Assembly (NCBI RefSeq): GCF_900169785.1 | Contig: NZ_FWER01000004.1 | Location: forward strand, 1-64,000 | Reading direction: 5' to 3' | Length of the DNA stretch: 64,000 nucleotides | DNA from: Rhizobium sullae | GTDB taxonomy: Bacteria > Pseudomonadota > Alphaproteobacteria > Rhizobiales > Rhizobiaceae | Program-made: the position numbers and the translations under genes | Notes under the pieces: model-generated | Told to the model about the DNA's origin: nothing | Database searches by the model: none | The model's input: only the letters and a program-made list of their open reading frames with translations | Shown here: in pieces, positions 1 to 8,029 of the stretch | How positions within the stretch are numbered: position 1 is the stretch's first letter | Layout: the number at the start of each line of letters is the position of its first letter

Positions 1-1
1 C

Positions 2-118
2 GACGGTATTTGGCTCGTCAGCTTCATGCATTATGATCTGGGATATATCGACCTGGAGCAGAGGACCTTGCAAACCGTCGACAACCCGTTCGGCACGAGG
101 TTGTCACCCATGTCTTAG
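2..118 (+). mobile_element. C-terminal tail of an IS481-family transposase (cut by window edge)
   Basis: An open frame enters from the left edge and stops at 116-118. It encodes 38 residues, including the stretches IWLVSFMHYDLGYIDLEQ and NPFGTRLSPMS. From memory, these are the usual last residues of rhizobial IS481-type (DDE integrase-core) transposases, downstream of the catalytic core. The DDE residues lie outside the window, so I cannot tell whether the element is intact. The identification rests on recall of the family's C-terminus and was not searched. Confidence 0.75.
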
Positions 119-126
119 GTACGATC

Positions 127-152
127 TGTTACCGATGTCTCCGGGTCGGACA
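127..152 (+). repeat. Probable right terminal inverted repeat of the IS481-type element
   Basis: Nine bases after the transposase stop begins a sequence ending in CTCCGGGTCGGACA. Read outward-in this is TGTCCGACCCGGAGACATCGG, the TGT-start terminus expected for IS481-family ends. The element would therefore stop at about 152, only 9-10 bp from the 3' end of the tRNA-Met gene. The left end and any target duplication are outside the window. Confidence 0.55.
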
Positions 153-161
153 ATGGACGTG

Positions 162-238
162 TGGTAGCGGAGGAGGGATTTGAACCCCCGACACAAGGAT
201 TATGATTCCTCTGCTCTGACCTACTGAGCTACTCCGCC
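162..238 (-). tRNA. tRNA-Met (anticodon CAU, elongator type)
   Basis: The reverse complement folds as a 77-nt cloverleaf with encoded CCA. The acceptor stem is GGCGGAG/CTCCGCT, with one G-U at pair 1:72. The D stem is GCTC/GAGC, the anticodon stem GAGGA/TCCTT with 7-nt loop ATCATAA (anticodon CAT), and the T stem GGGGG/CCCTC with loop TTCAAAT. Position 1 pairs with 72, unlike initiator tRNA, and the D stem is not initiator-like, so this is read as elongator tRNA-Met rather than fMet. A CAU tRNA could also be tRNA-Ile2 (lysidine-modified), but the overall sequence resembles elongator Met. Confidence 0.93.
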
Positions 239-287
239 ACTGGTCAACGATGCCGTTCGCAAAGCGACGGCTCGTGGGATGAGCGGC

Positions 288-316
288 TTATAAGGTGCGG
301 TCCGGCTTGGTGTCAA
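288..316 (-). promoter_or_regulatory. Sigma-70 type promoter of tRNA-Met
   Basis: On the minus strand a perfect -35 TTGACA (316-311) is followed by a 17-nt spacer and TTATAA (293-288). Transcription would begin near 281, about 45 nt upstream of the tRNA 5' end. It is the best-formed housekeeping promoter seen in the window. Confidence 0.75.
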
Positions 317-331
317 GCAGGTGACATCAAG

Positions 332-360
332 AAAACGGCGGCTTTACAATATGCCGTTTT
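332..360 (-). terminator. Terminator-like hairpin downstream of mnmA
   Basis: Arms AAAACGGC and GCCGTTTT (8 bp, perfect) flank a 13-nt loop and end in a TTTTCTTG run on the minus strand, just past the mnmA stop. The arms lie immediately upstream of the tRNA-Met -35 element, so the hairpin would separate the two transcription units. Confidence 0.55.
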
Positions 361-369
361 GCGTCGGGT

Positions 370-1569
370 TCAGGCGGCGACAGGGCGGGAAAGCAGGGCC
401 TTCAACGAGGCCTCGGCCGCCGGCTCGCGCTCGGAACGCTCGACGAAGCCCCCGCCATAGACGCGGGCGTCGTCGCCCGGCGCCGAGTAGAGCGCGCAGG
501 CCTGGCCGGGTGCCACGCCGGCCTCGCCGACGGTCAGGTCGACATAGATGCCATCTGCATCAGCACGCAGAACGGCGGGCGCAGGTGCCCTGGTGGAGCG
601 AACCTTGGCGTAGCAGGCAAACCCCTCGCCAGCAGCGGCGTCCAAAAGCGGCTCGTCGCCAAGCCAGTTGACGTCACGAAGATAGACGCGATGCGTCTCG
701 AGCGCCTCCTTCGGTCCGACTATGACGCGGCGCGAGCGCGCATCGAGAAAGACGACGTAGAGCGGTTCGCCCGTCGCAACGCCGATGCCGCGGCGCTGCC
801 CGATCGTGTAGTGCAGGATGCCGTCATGGCTTCCGAGCACGCGGCCGTCGAGATGCACGATCTCGCCGGCAAGTGCCGAGTTCGGCTTCAGCTTGGTGAT
901 GATATCGGAATACTTGCCCTGCGGCACGAAGCAGATGTCCTGACTGTCCGCCTTCTTGGCAACGGCTAGACCCATCTCTTCGGCAAGCCTGCGCGTCTCG
1001 GCCTTCGGCAGCCCGCCGAGCGGGAAGCGCAGATAGTCGATCTGCTCCTGGGTGGTCGCGAACAGGAAATAGCTCTGGTCGCGATCGGCATCGGCCGGGC
1101 GGTAAAGCGCGCGGCGGCCAGGATTGCCGGATGCCGGATTCGGCCGCGAACGGATGTAATGGCCTGTCGCCAGCGCGTCGGCACCCAGTTCCTTGGCGGT
1201 CGCCAGAAGATCGGCGAACTTGACGGTCTGATTGCAGGACACGCAGGGAATCGGCGTTTCACCGGCGACATAGCTTTCCATGAAAGGATTGATGACCGTG
1301 TCGCGGAAGCGCTTCTCGTAGTCGAGCACGTAATGCGGAATGCCAAGCGTTTCGCAGACCCGGCGCGCATCGTCGATGTCCTGTCCGGCGCAGCAGGAGC
1401 CGGCACGGTGAACGGCCGCGCCGTGGTCGTAAAGCTGCAGCGTAATGCCGAGCACATCGTAGCCCTGTCGCTTCAGGATACCGGCGACGACGGAACTGTC
1501 GACGCCGCCCGACATGGCGACGACAACGCGCGTATCTTCCGGCTTCTTGTCAAAATCCAGTGTGTTCAC
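370..1569 (-). CDS. mnmA: tRNA-specific 2-thiouridylase MnmA
   Basis: MnmA activates U34 of tRNA-Lys, -Glu and -Gln with ATP and transfers sulfur to make 2-thiouridine, in the cytoplasm. The 399-residue product has the PP-loop SGGVDSS at residues 20-26. It also carries the two redox cysteines in family context ([16 protein letters not shown] and [13 protein letters not shown]) and the C-terminal beta-barrel region. Length is normal for alphaproteobacterial MnmA, with a short N-terminal extension before the PP-loop. The gene lies 165 bp downstream of the MscS gene on the same strand; a CCGGCGG/CCGCCGG hairpin (1642-1661) without a T-run sits between them. Confidence 0.96.
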   Translation of the reverse strand: MNTLDFDKKPEDTRVVVAMSGGVDSSVVAGILKRQGYDVLGITLQLYDHGAAVHRAGSCCAGQDIDDARRVCETLGIPHYVLDYEKRFRDTVINPFMESYVAGETPIPCVSCNQTVKFADLLATAKELGADALATGHYIRSRPNPASGNPGRRALYRPADADRDQSYFLFATTQEQIDYLRFPLGGLPKAETRRLAEEMGLAVAKKADSQDICFVPQGKYSDIITKLKPNSALAGEIVHLDGRVLGSHDGILHYTIGQRRGIGVATGEPLYVVFLDARSRRVIVGPKEALETHRVYLRDVNWLGDEPLLDAAAGEGFACYAKVRSTRAPAPAVLRADADGIYVDLTVGEAGVAPGQACALYSAPGDDARVYGGGFVERSEREPAAEASLKALLSRPVAA

Positions 1570-1734
1570 GGGGGTGCTGCCAATTCAGTGCTTGTTTTGC
1601 TCCGCCGTTTGCCCTGCAAATGCGGCGGATTTCCTGCTCTTCCGGCGGGCTCGTCCGCCGGGCTTTCGTGGCCGTGGATATAGAAAGGATCGGGGTTTTG
1701 CGCAAGAGGCGGGGATTTGCAGGACCGCGCCGGA

Positions 1735-2835
1735 CTATTCCGCTGCCGCCTTGCGCCCTCTCTCCTCCCGGCCCTCCAGCACCGCTCTGACCTGCGGCAA
1801 GGCTTGCGGATATTCGCGCTGGATGAAATCGATCAGCTTTTCGCGGATCTCGCAGCGCAGATCGAAGGTTCGCCCGGAATTCGAGGCGGAGGCGAGGATG
1901 CGGATTTCCATGACGCTCTCCCTGAAATCGGTGACGGCGACGTTGATCACTCTCCGGTCCCAGAGCTTGGAGCCGGCCAGTGTCTCCTCCACCTTGGCGC
2001 GGATCGCGGAGACCGGCACGCTGTAGTCGAGATAGATCATGACCGTGCCGATCAGCGATGCGCTTTCGCGCGTCCAGTTCTGGAAAGGGTTCTCGATGAA
2101 ATAGCTGAGCGGCAGGACGAGACGGCGCCAGTCCCATATTTTCACGACGACGTAAGTCGAGGTGATCTCCTCGACATTGCCCCATTCGCCCTCGACCAGA
2201 AGCGCGTCGTCGATGCGGATTGGTTGTGTGATCGCAAGCTGGATGCCGGCGAAGAGATTTTTCAGGACCGGCTGCAATGCCAGGCCGACGACGATGCCGG
2301 CAGCACCGGCGGATGCGAGCAGGCTGACGCCATATTGCTTGACCGCGTCGAAGGTCATCATACAGGCCGCGATCGTCACGACGACGATGATCGTATCCGC
2401 GATCCGTTCGATGATCCGCGATTGTGTGACATGCTTGCGCGCGAGTAGATTGTCCTCGGCGTCCAGCTTGAAGCGCCGAAGATAGACCGTCATCCAGATA
2501 TGCTTGGCGGTCTTCACCATCCACGCAACCAGGATGATGAAGACGATCAGCAGCACGTGACGCAGCGTCGAGGCCTGATATTCCGTGAGCGGCGAAACCG
2601 TGGCGGCAAAGCCGAGCGCCGCAGCCAGAATTGCCGGCCGGGCCATGCCCTCAAGCCGGGAAACCAGCGACCGCCAGAAGAGATCGCGTGAGGCGACGAG
2701 GCGTTTCAGGAGCCGGAAAGCCACGCGATGGAAAAAAAGCGCGAGCGCCACTACGACAGCAAAGATGAGAATGCTGGCCACCCAATCGGGCAGCCAGATG
2801 CCTTGGGCGCGAATATCATTCACAAGGTCGGACAT
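1735..2835 (-). CDS. MscS-family mechanosensitive ion channel (small type)
   Basis: Integral inner-membrane channel expected to open under hypo-osmotic membrane tension. The 366-residue protein has hydrophobic segments at about residues 18-35, 68-82 and 93-108, another near 145-165, and the pore-lining TM3 (LLASAGAAGIVVGLALQP). The soluble beta domain follows, with the signature LAITQPIRIDDALLVEGEWG and a family C-terminus. A charged tail rich in R/E/K ends the protein. The start is the first ATG of the frame. Within MscS this looks like the YbdG/YnaI-like group with extra N-terminal helices, but that subgroup call is inference. Confidence 0.9.
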   Translation of the reverse strand: MSDLVNDIRAQGIWLPDWVASILIFAVVVALALFFHRVAFRLLKRLVASRDLFWRSLVSRLEGMARPAILAAALGFAATVSPLTEYQASTLRHVLLIVFIILVAWMVKTAKHIWMTVYLRRFKLDAEDNLLARKHVTQSRIIERIADTIIVVVTIAACMMTFDAVKQYGVSLLASAGAAGIVVGLALQPVLKNLFAGIQLAITQPIRIDDALLVEGEWGNVEEITSTYVVVKIWDWRRLVLPLSYFIENPFQNWTRESASLIGTVMIYLDYSVPVSAIRAKVEETLAGSKLWDRRVINVAVTDFRESVMEIRILASASNSGRTFDLRCEIREKLIDFIQREYPQALPQVRAVLEGREERGRKAAAE

Positions 2836-2921
2836 GAAGCGGCACTTAGGGTGCTGTGCAATATGGAAAAGGGCAAAAATTCATACAGGGAGCAACGCAA
2901 GGCTGCGAAGGATGCACAATT

Positions 2922-5018
2922 TCAACCGTTGACGGCGATGCGCCGCTTTGAGGCCGTACCGTAGATCAATTCTTCGGCGCGCGCTGGTGGCATGGCCTTA
3001 CCGAGCAGATAACCCTGGGCTTCTCCGAAGCCCTCCTGCTTCAGCCTCTTGAGCTGCTCTTTTGTTTCGACGCCTTCGGCAAGCGTTGTCGCATTGAAGC
3101 CAGAGCCGATGCCGACGACTGCGCGGATGATGGCGAGACTGCCGGCATCGTTCTCGATGCCGGCCACGAAGCTGCGATCAAGCTTGATCTTGTCGAAGGC
3201 AAAGGCGCGAAGATAGCTGAAGGAGGAATAGCCGGTGCCGAAATCATCGATCGCGATACGAATGCCGAGCTCTTTCAATGCGCGCAGCAATGGCAGGCTC
3301 AGCTCGACATCGGCGAGGAAGACGGATTCCGTGATCTCTACTTCCAGCCGCTCGGGCGGCAGGCCGCTGCTGTCAAGAGCGGCGACAACAGTCGACAGAA
3401 GGCTATTGTGGCGGAACTGGCTGACTGAGAGGTTGACCGCGATCCTCAGATGACCGGGCCACGAAGCAGCAGTACGGCAAGCTTCGCGCAGCACCCATTC
3501 GCCGATCGGAACGATCAGCCCCGTTTCCTCGGCGATCGGAATGAACTCCGTGGGCGCCACCAGGCCGCGCAGCGGATGGTGCCAGCGGATGAGCGCTTCG
3601 AAGCCTGCAAGACCGTCGTCTTCCAGTCTCACGATCGGCTGATAGTGCAATTCGAATTGATTTTTCTCCAGCGCATCGCGAAGCTCGATGCTCAACTGGT
3701 GCCACCGCTCTGCTTCGAGCCGCATCTCGGCTTCATAGAAGCGATAGGTCGACCGGCCGCTCGCCTTCGCGGCATAGAGCGCAAGATCGGCATGGCGCAT
3801 CAGTACATCGGCGTCCTCGGCATGCTCCGGTGCCAGCGCAATCCCGATGCTGCAGGTGACATGCTCGTTGACGCCATCGAGATCGAAAGGCGCGGAAAGC
3901 AGCGCGAGAAGCTGTTCGGCAAATCGCTCGGCGCGGCCAACCTCCGCAAGCTTCAGGACAAGGGCGAATTCGTCACCGCCGAGGCGGGCGACGAGATCGT
4001 CCTCCTGCGCCAACGCGGAAAGGCGCTTCGCAACCTGGCACAGAAGGGTATCGCCAGCGGCGTGTCCCTTGCTATCGTTGATGTGCTTGAAATGGTCGAC
4101 ATCGAGATAAAGAAGCGCGATCGGAGAAGCCTCCGTCGCTGCGGCAGCATGCAATTCAATATGCTGGGCGAAGGCCGCCCGGTTCGGCAGGCCAGTCAGC
4201 GAATCGTTCATTGCCATGTGGGCAAGCTTCGCTTCGAAGGCCCGCTCTTCCGTCACGTCCTGTGAGATACCGAGCAGATAGCGCGGCGGACTGCCTTCGG
4301 GAGCCGGCAACGCCTTTTTCGCCGTCCGCAGGATACGCTTGACCCCATCAAGCCCATGGATTGTTTCTTCGAAGCTGATCGTTCCGCCGGCGTCGAAGGC
4401 ACGGCTGTCCTGCTCGCGGAGGATCGCCGTTTGCGCCGCCGGAAAGATCATGCGGTCGGTGCTGCCGAGCACCTCGTCCGTCGCGCGGCCGACAATGACG
4501 CTGCAGGCCTCGTTGAAGAGGATATAGCGGCCGTCCTGCGCCATGTCCTTGACGAAAACACCGACCGGAAGATTGTCGACAATGCTGTCGAGTAGCGAGC
4601 GCGTGTCCGTCAGCTGGCGTTTGGCGGTGTTGACCTCCGTGCGGTCCTGCACGATCGCCAGGATGGCGCTCTTTCCGTCGAAGCGAACCTCGCGTCCGTA
4701 GGTCAGCACTTCGAAGGTCTCGCCATTGGCCTTGAGATGCGTCCAGCGCTCAGCCTTTTCGATGTCGGTGCGCGTTTCGACAGCCTTCAGCATGCGCGCC
4801 CGCTCGGCAGCTGGCCGGATATCGAGCACTGTCATGGCAGCAAAATCATCCGGCGCGAAACCGTAAAGGTCCAGCACAGCATCGTTGACGTTCAGGAAGT
4901 GCAACGTTTCCGGATCATAGACCCACATCGGTGACGGATGCGTCTTGAACAGGGAACGGAAATCGTCATTCGGGACCATGATCTCAGCGGACTTTTTCAA
5001 GGTTACGGCCGTGGGCAA
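2922..5018 (-). CDS. Soluble PAS-PAS-GGDEF-EAL c-di-GMP turnover protein
   Basis: Predicted bifunctional diguanylate cyclase/phosphodiesterase of 698 residues. Order: PAS about 17-130, second PAS about 140-260, GGDEF domain with intact GGDEF at 347-351, then an EAL domain with FEALIRWHHP (EAL at 474-476) and DDFGTGYSSF. The catalytic signatures of both halves are present, so either activity is possible. The inhibitory RxxD site expected just before the GGDEF motif reads QEDD, so product inhibition is probably lost. No transmembrane segment or signal peptide is visible, so the PAS domains would sense a cytoplasmic cue. An internal ATG at codon 14 is an alternative start. The gene is monocistronic by spacing. 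Confidence 0.93.
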   Translation of the reverse strand: MPTAVTLKKSAEIMVPNDDFRSLFKTHPSPMWVYDPETLHFLNVNDAVLDLYGFAPDDFAAMTVLDIRPAAERARMLKAVETRTDIEKAERWTHLKANGETFEVLTYGREVRFDGKSAILAIVQDRTEVNTAKRQLTDTRSLLDSIVDNLPVGVFVKDMAQDGRYILFNEACSVIVGRATDEVLGSTDRMIFPAAQTAILREQDSRAFDAGGTISFEETIHGLDGVKRILRTAKKALPAPEGSPPRYLLGISQDVTEERAFEAKLAHMAMNDSLTGLPNRAAFAQHIELHAAAATEASPIALLYLDVDHFKHINDSKGHAAGDTLLCQVAKRLSALAQEDDLVARLGGDEFALVLKLAEVGRAERFAEQLLALLSAPFDLDGVNEHVTCSIGIALAPEHAEDADVLMRHADLALYAAKASGRSTYRFYEAEMRLEAERWHQLSIELRDALEKNQFELHYQPIVRLEDDGLAGFEALIRWHHPLRGLVAPTEFIPIAEETGLIVPIGEWVLREACRTAASWPGHLRIAVNLSVSQFRHNSLLSTVVAALDSSGLPPERLEVEITESVFLADVELSLPLLRALKELGIRIAIDDFGTGYSSFSYLRAFAFDKIKLDRSFVAGIENDAGSLAIIRAVVGIGSGFNATTLAEGVETKEQLKRLKQEGFGEAQGYLLGKAMPPARAEELIYGTASKRRIAVNG

Positions 5019-5087
5019 TGAATGCGTTCAAAGAAAATATCGAGCTGTTTATAGGGGAAAAAACTAAATAAAATCAGAATCATAGAT

Positions 5088-5104
5088 CGCCTAAACTTTA
5101 GGCG
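5088..5104. repeat. Short perfect inverted repeat in a divergent intergenic region
   Basis: CGCCTAAA and TTTAGGCG are separated by one base. The site lies about 70 bp upstream of the GGDEF-EAL gene and about 45 bp upstream of the putative EcfG promoter serving the opposite strand. It could be a repressor/activator site or a small hairpin; no regulator can be assigned. Confidence 0.45.
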
Positions 5105-5147
5105 GACGCGTGCTGATTAGGCAATCGGGAGCCATTTCATAGCCTCA

Positions 5148-5173
5148 GGAACAATCCGCCGAGCAGTTTGTTT
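5148..5173 (+). promoter_or_regulatory. Putative EcfG (RpoE4-type) general-stress promoter
   Basis: GGAAC (5148-5152) is followed after 17 nt by GTTTT (5170-5174), close to the alphaproteobacterial EcfG consensus GGAAC-N16/17-CGTT with the first -10 base changed (T for C). It is about 80 bp upstream of the 68-residue ORF, with the esterase-like and phosphoribosyltransferase genes following. Small hydrophilic proteins and EreA-like proteins are common EcfG targets in rhizobia, which fits. Confidence 0.55.
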
Positions 5174-5251
5174 TCTAGGGAGAACCCTGAGACTGCAACG
5201 CGGCAAAACCAGCCGCTTCGCAAATCGCCGCGAAGATGAAGGGAACTGATC

Positions 5252-5458
5252 ATGACCTCGGCCAAGCATCCCAAGACGACCAAACCGAGCGACCGCGATC
5301 TGACCGACGATCCTGGCATCGGTCGCTCGCGCGGCATTTCCACGCCGCCGGACGATGAGACGTTGCGGGGAGAGAATACCGTCGAAGGAGACGTTGCGAA
5401 CGATACAACACCGCAGGGCGGTATTGATCCCCGCCATCGCGGCCGTACGAACAAATAG
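5252..5458 (+). CDS. Small hydrophilic hypothetical protein (68 aa)
   Basis: A 68-residue, highly charged protein with no hydrophobic segment, rich in D, R, T and P and likely disordered. It has a good ribosome-binding site (GAAGGGAAC, about 7 nt before ATG) and is the first gene behind a putative EcfG promoter, 27 bp upstream of the esterase-like gene. I recognise the general type (short rhizobial stress-associated proteins of unknown function) but no domain. A role as a stress protectant is only a guess from composition and context. Confidence 0.7.
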   Translation: MTSAKHPKTTKPSDRDLTDDPGIGRSRGISTPPDDETLRGENTVEGDVANDTTPQGGIDPRHRGRTNK

Positions 5459-5485
5459 AAGATCATATTTCGAAAGGAGGCTCAC

Positions 5486-6817
5486 GTGACTCTCCTGGAG
5501 CTTAAACCGAATCAAGCGGACGGCGTCGCGCATGCCATCCGGCATGCATGCCAGCTCCTGCCTGATCCCACCAATATGATCGAATTCGGCGCTTTCTTCG
5601 ATCCTTACGTCGACGGCTCGAAAGTCGTTCTCCTCGGCGAGGCAACGCATGGCACGGCGGAGTTCTACCGGGCGCGCGCGGCAATAACCCGTAACCTCAT
5701 CGAAAATCACGGCTTCAACATCATCGCCGTCGAAGCCGATTGGCCCGATGCAGAGCGTATCGACCGCCATGTGCGCCATCGGAACGCGCGGATCTACGAT
5801 GCCGAGTCCTTTATACGTTTTCCGGATTGGATGTGGCGCAATGCCGAATTCGAGCAGTTCGTCTCGTGGCTGCGCAGCTATAATGAGAGCCTTGAGCCGA
5901 ACCGGCGCGTCGAATTCCGTGGCGTGGATATTTATTCGCTGAACAGCTCGATCAAGGCGGTGCTCGATTATCTCCAGCGCATCGACCCCGACGAGGCGAT
6001 GGAAGCCCGCCGCCGTTACGCCTGCCTGACGCCCTGGCAGGAGCGGCCCGCGGCTTATGCCCGTGCCATCCTTTCCGGCGTTCAGGAAGAATGCGAACCG
6101 GCCGTCGTCGCCCAATTGCAGGAACTGCTCACCCGCGAGCTCGACTATGCCGCCGCTGACGGCGAGGACTTTCTCGATGCGGCTCAAAATGCGCGTATCG
6201 TCGCGACGGCCGAACACTACTACCGGGCGATGTACCGCAGCAGCAACGATTCCTGGAATCTGCGCGACAAGCACATGTTCGAAACGCTCCAGAGATTGAT
6301 GGAACACCGGCCAGACGCAAGGGTCGTCGTGTGGGCCCACAACTCGCACATCGGCAACGCCGCTGCGACCGCCATGGGCTGGGATGGCCAGTTCAACATC
6401 GGGGAGCTTGCCCGGATTGCTTATGGCGACGAGGCCCTTCTCGTCGGCTTCGGGACGGACCGCGGTACGGTAGCCGCCGCCGATGATTGGGATCAACCGG
6501 CGAAGATCAAGATCGTCATCCCGTCGCGTCCGGACTCTTACGAGCGTGTTTTCCGGCAGACCGCGATACCGAGATCGCTGACCGATCTGCGGGGAACCCG
6601 GGATCGGGCAGTGCGCGAAATCTTGTCGGAACGGCGGCTGGAGCGCGCCATTGGCGTCGTTTACAGGCCGGACAGCGAATTCTACAGCCACTATTTCGAA
6701 GCAGTGCTTCCGGAGCAGTTCGACTGCTACCTTTGGTTTGAAGAAACAAAGGCCGTAAATCCGCTTGCCGCCGTGCGTCCGCAAGGCGTACCCGAAACCT
6801 ATCCGTTCGGACTGTGA
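5486..6817 (+). CDS. Erythromycin esterase (EreA/EreB)-family protein
   Basis: The 443-residue product has the family N-terminal signature VLLGEATHGTAEFY, whose Glu and His form the active site in EreB-type enzymes. It also has further family blocks (IIAVEADWPDAERID, VVWAHNSHIGNA). Chromosomal members are seldom macrolide-resistance enzymes and their substrate is generally unknown; resistance should not be assumed here. It starts at GTG, 6 nt after a near-perfect AAAGGAGG site. Its stop overlaps the GTG of the downstream phosphoribosyltransferase gene, so the two are translationally coupled. No signal peptide is seen. Confidence 0.9.
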   Translation: MTLLELKPNQADGVAHAIRHACQLLPDPTNMIEFGAFFDPYVDGSKVVLLGEATHGTAEFYRARAAITRNLIENHGFNIIAVEADWPDAERIDRHVRHRNARIYDAESFIRFPDWMWRNAEFEQFVSWLRSYNESLEPNRRVEFRGVDIYSLNSSIKAVLDYLQRIDPDEAMEARRRYACLTPWQERPAAYARAILSGVQEECEPAVVAQLQELLTRELDYAAADGEDFLDAAQNARIVATAEHYYRAMYRSSNDSWNLRDKHMFETLQRLMEHRPDARVVVWAHNSHIGNAAATAMGWDGQFNIGELARIAYGDEALLVGFGTDRGTVAAADDWDQPAKIKIVIPSRPDSYERVFRQTAIPRSLTDLRGTRDRAVREILSERRLERAIGVVYRPDSEFYSHYFEAVLPEQFDCYLWFEETKAVNPLAAVRPQGVPETYPFGL

Positions 6818-7491
6818 TCATGCAGAACACCCCACGCTTTCGCAATCGCGCCGACGCGGGCAGAAAGCTCGCCGAAGCCATCGGCTCACGAAGCGATGAC
6901 CCGGTTGTGCTCGGTCTACCGCGCGGCGGCGTTCCCGTCGCGTTCGAACTCGCGCGTTGCCTGCACGCACCCCTCGATATTCTGCTTGTCCGCAAGATCG
7001 GGGCGCCCGGCTATCCGGAATACGCCATCGGCGCCGTCGTCGACGGACAAAATCCGCAACGCGTGATGAACGAAGATGTCTTCGCCTTTTGCGGTGCGTC
7101 GCTCGATTATTTCGAAAAGGAGGCAACTCGCCAGCTCGAAGAGATAGAGAGGCGCCGGAAAATCTATCTCGGCGATCGCCCTCCGACTGACCTTGCGAAC
7201 CGGAGCGTCATTCTCGTCGACGATGGTATCGCCACGGGCGCATCGGTGAAGGTCGCATTAAAGGCACTGCGACAAGCGGAGGCAGGCCATGTCACGCTTG
7301 CAGTTCCGGTCGCACCGTGGATGGTAATCGAGGACCTGAAAGCGGAAGTCGATGAAGTCTTCTGCCTGTCCGCACCTGAGGACCTGCAGGCAGTCAGCCT
7401 TCACTACGACCATTTCGACCAGACCAGCGATAGTGAAGTCACCGCGCTGCTTGCGGCGGCGGCCGAATACGGTGACGTCCCGAAAAGCTGA
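6814..7491 (+). CDS. Phosphoribosyltransferase (PRTase) family protein
   Basis: The 225-residue protein has a type I PRTase fold. The PRPP-binding loop is SVILVDDGIATGASVKVAL, with the two acidic residues and the TGAS turn. The N-terminal block LGLPRGGVPVAFELA is typical of stand-alone PRTases found beside erythromycin-esterase or dienelactone-hydrolase genes. The base substrate is unknown. GTG at 6814 overlaps the previous stop (GTGA); ATG at 6820 is an alternative. Conserved linkage to EreA-like genes suggests a joint function, but I know of no established pathway. Confidence 0.88.
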   Translation: MIMQNTPRFRNRADAGRKLAEAIGSRSDDPVVLGLPRGGVPVAFELARCLHAPLDILLVRKIGAPGYPEYAIGAVVDGQNPQRVMNEDVFAFCGASLDYFEKEATRQLEEIERRRKIYLGDRPPTDLANRSVILVDDGIATGASVKVALKALRQAEAGHVTLAVPVAPWMVIEDLKAEVDEVFCLSAPEDLQAVSLHYDHFDQTSDSEVTALLAAAAEYGDVPKS

Positions 7492-7536
7492 GACGGTTCA
7501 CCGCTTTCGCTTTGCTTGTTTCCTTCGCATTCCAGT

Positions 7537-7959
7537 TCAATGGTGCGGGTGCATGCACTGGCCGTGATCGGCAAGGACTTCTATGACCCGGCACTGATCC
7601 ACCCGGCCGTGGCCGCAGCCTTCAACCATGATCTCCAGCTCGGCTTTCAACGCCATCAGGCTGCGTATGCGCTGCTCGACCTCGATGAGCCTGGCTTTGG
7701 CGATCGCATCGGCCGAAGCGCAGGATTGATCGGGGTCGTCCTGGAGCGCCAGCAAGGTTCGGATGGAACCGACCTCGAAGCCGAGTTCGCGGGCATGGCG
7801 GATGAAGGCAAGCCGACGGATATCGGCAGGCTCATAGGAGCGCTGGTTGCCCTCGCTGCGGCTGGGTACCGCCAGCAGCCCGATGCTTTCGTAATAGCGG
7901 ATCGTCGGAACCTTCACCCCGCTCTGGCGAGCCGCATCGCCGATCGTGATCTTTTTCAT
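7537..7959 (-). CDS. zntR: MerR-family metal-responsive regulator (ZntR/CadR type)
   Basis: The 140-residue protein has the MerR winged helix at the N-terminus (IRYYESIGLLAVPSR), a dimerisation helix, and a metal-binding half with Cys80, Cys115, Cys123 and Cys135 plus a terminal HPHH. Cysteines at these positions and a His-containing tail match ZntR/CadR/PbrR-type sensors of divalent soft metals. Cu(I) sensors have a different CxxxxxxxxC tail only. It is divergent from the P1B-ATPase gene and shares a 43-bp intergenic operator-promoter. An AGAGGAAAATC ribosome-binding site precedes the ATG. Zn, Cd and Pb cannot be separated by sequence alone. Confidence 0.9.
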   Translation of the reverse strand: MKKITIGDAARQSGVKVPTIRYYESIGLLAVPSRSEGNQRSYEPADIRRLAFIRHARELGFEVGSIRTLLALQDDPDQSCASADAIAKARLIEVEQRIRSLMALKAELEIMVEGCGHGRVDQCRVIEVLADHGQCMHPHH

Positions 7960-7969
7960 GATTTTCCTC

Positions 7970-8000
7970 TTGCACCTCTAGTCGCTAGAGCATGTAGGAA
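7970..8000 (+). promoter_or_regulatory. MerR-type operator/promoter of the metal ATPase gene
   Basis: TTGCAC (7970-7975) and TAGGAA (7995-8000) are separated by 19 bp, the over-long spacer diagnostic of MerR-activated promoters. The spacer holds the perfect dyad CTCTAG-TCG-CTAGAG (7976-7990). The regulator would untwist this DNA on metal binding. Because the -10 ends at 8000, the ATG at 8003 lies at or before the transcription start, so the ATPase must begin at 8030. Confidence 0.85.
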
Positions 8001-8029
8001 GAATGCTGCTGAAGAACAAGGAATCCGAA

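Noticed and set aside
1642..1661. CCGGCGG/CCGCCGG hairpin between the small MscS gene and mnmA as a terminator
   Set aside because: No T-run on the relevant strand; only a possible RNA stem-loop.
5117..6784. 555-residue minus-strand ORF antisense to the EreA-like gene
   Set aside because: Shadow of a strongly supported plus-strand gene; no recognisable domain, and typical of high-GC codon bias on the opposite strand.
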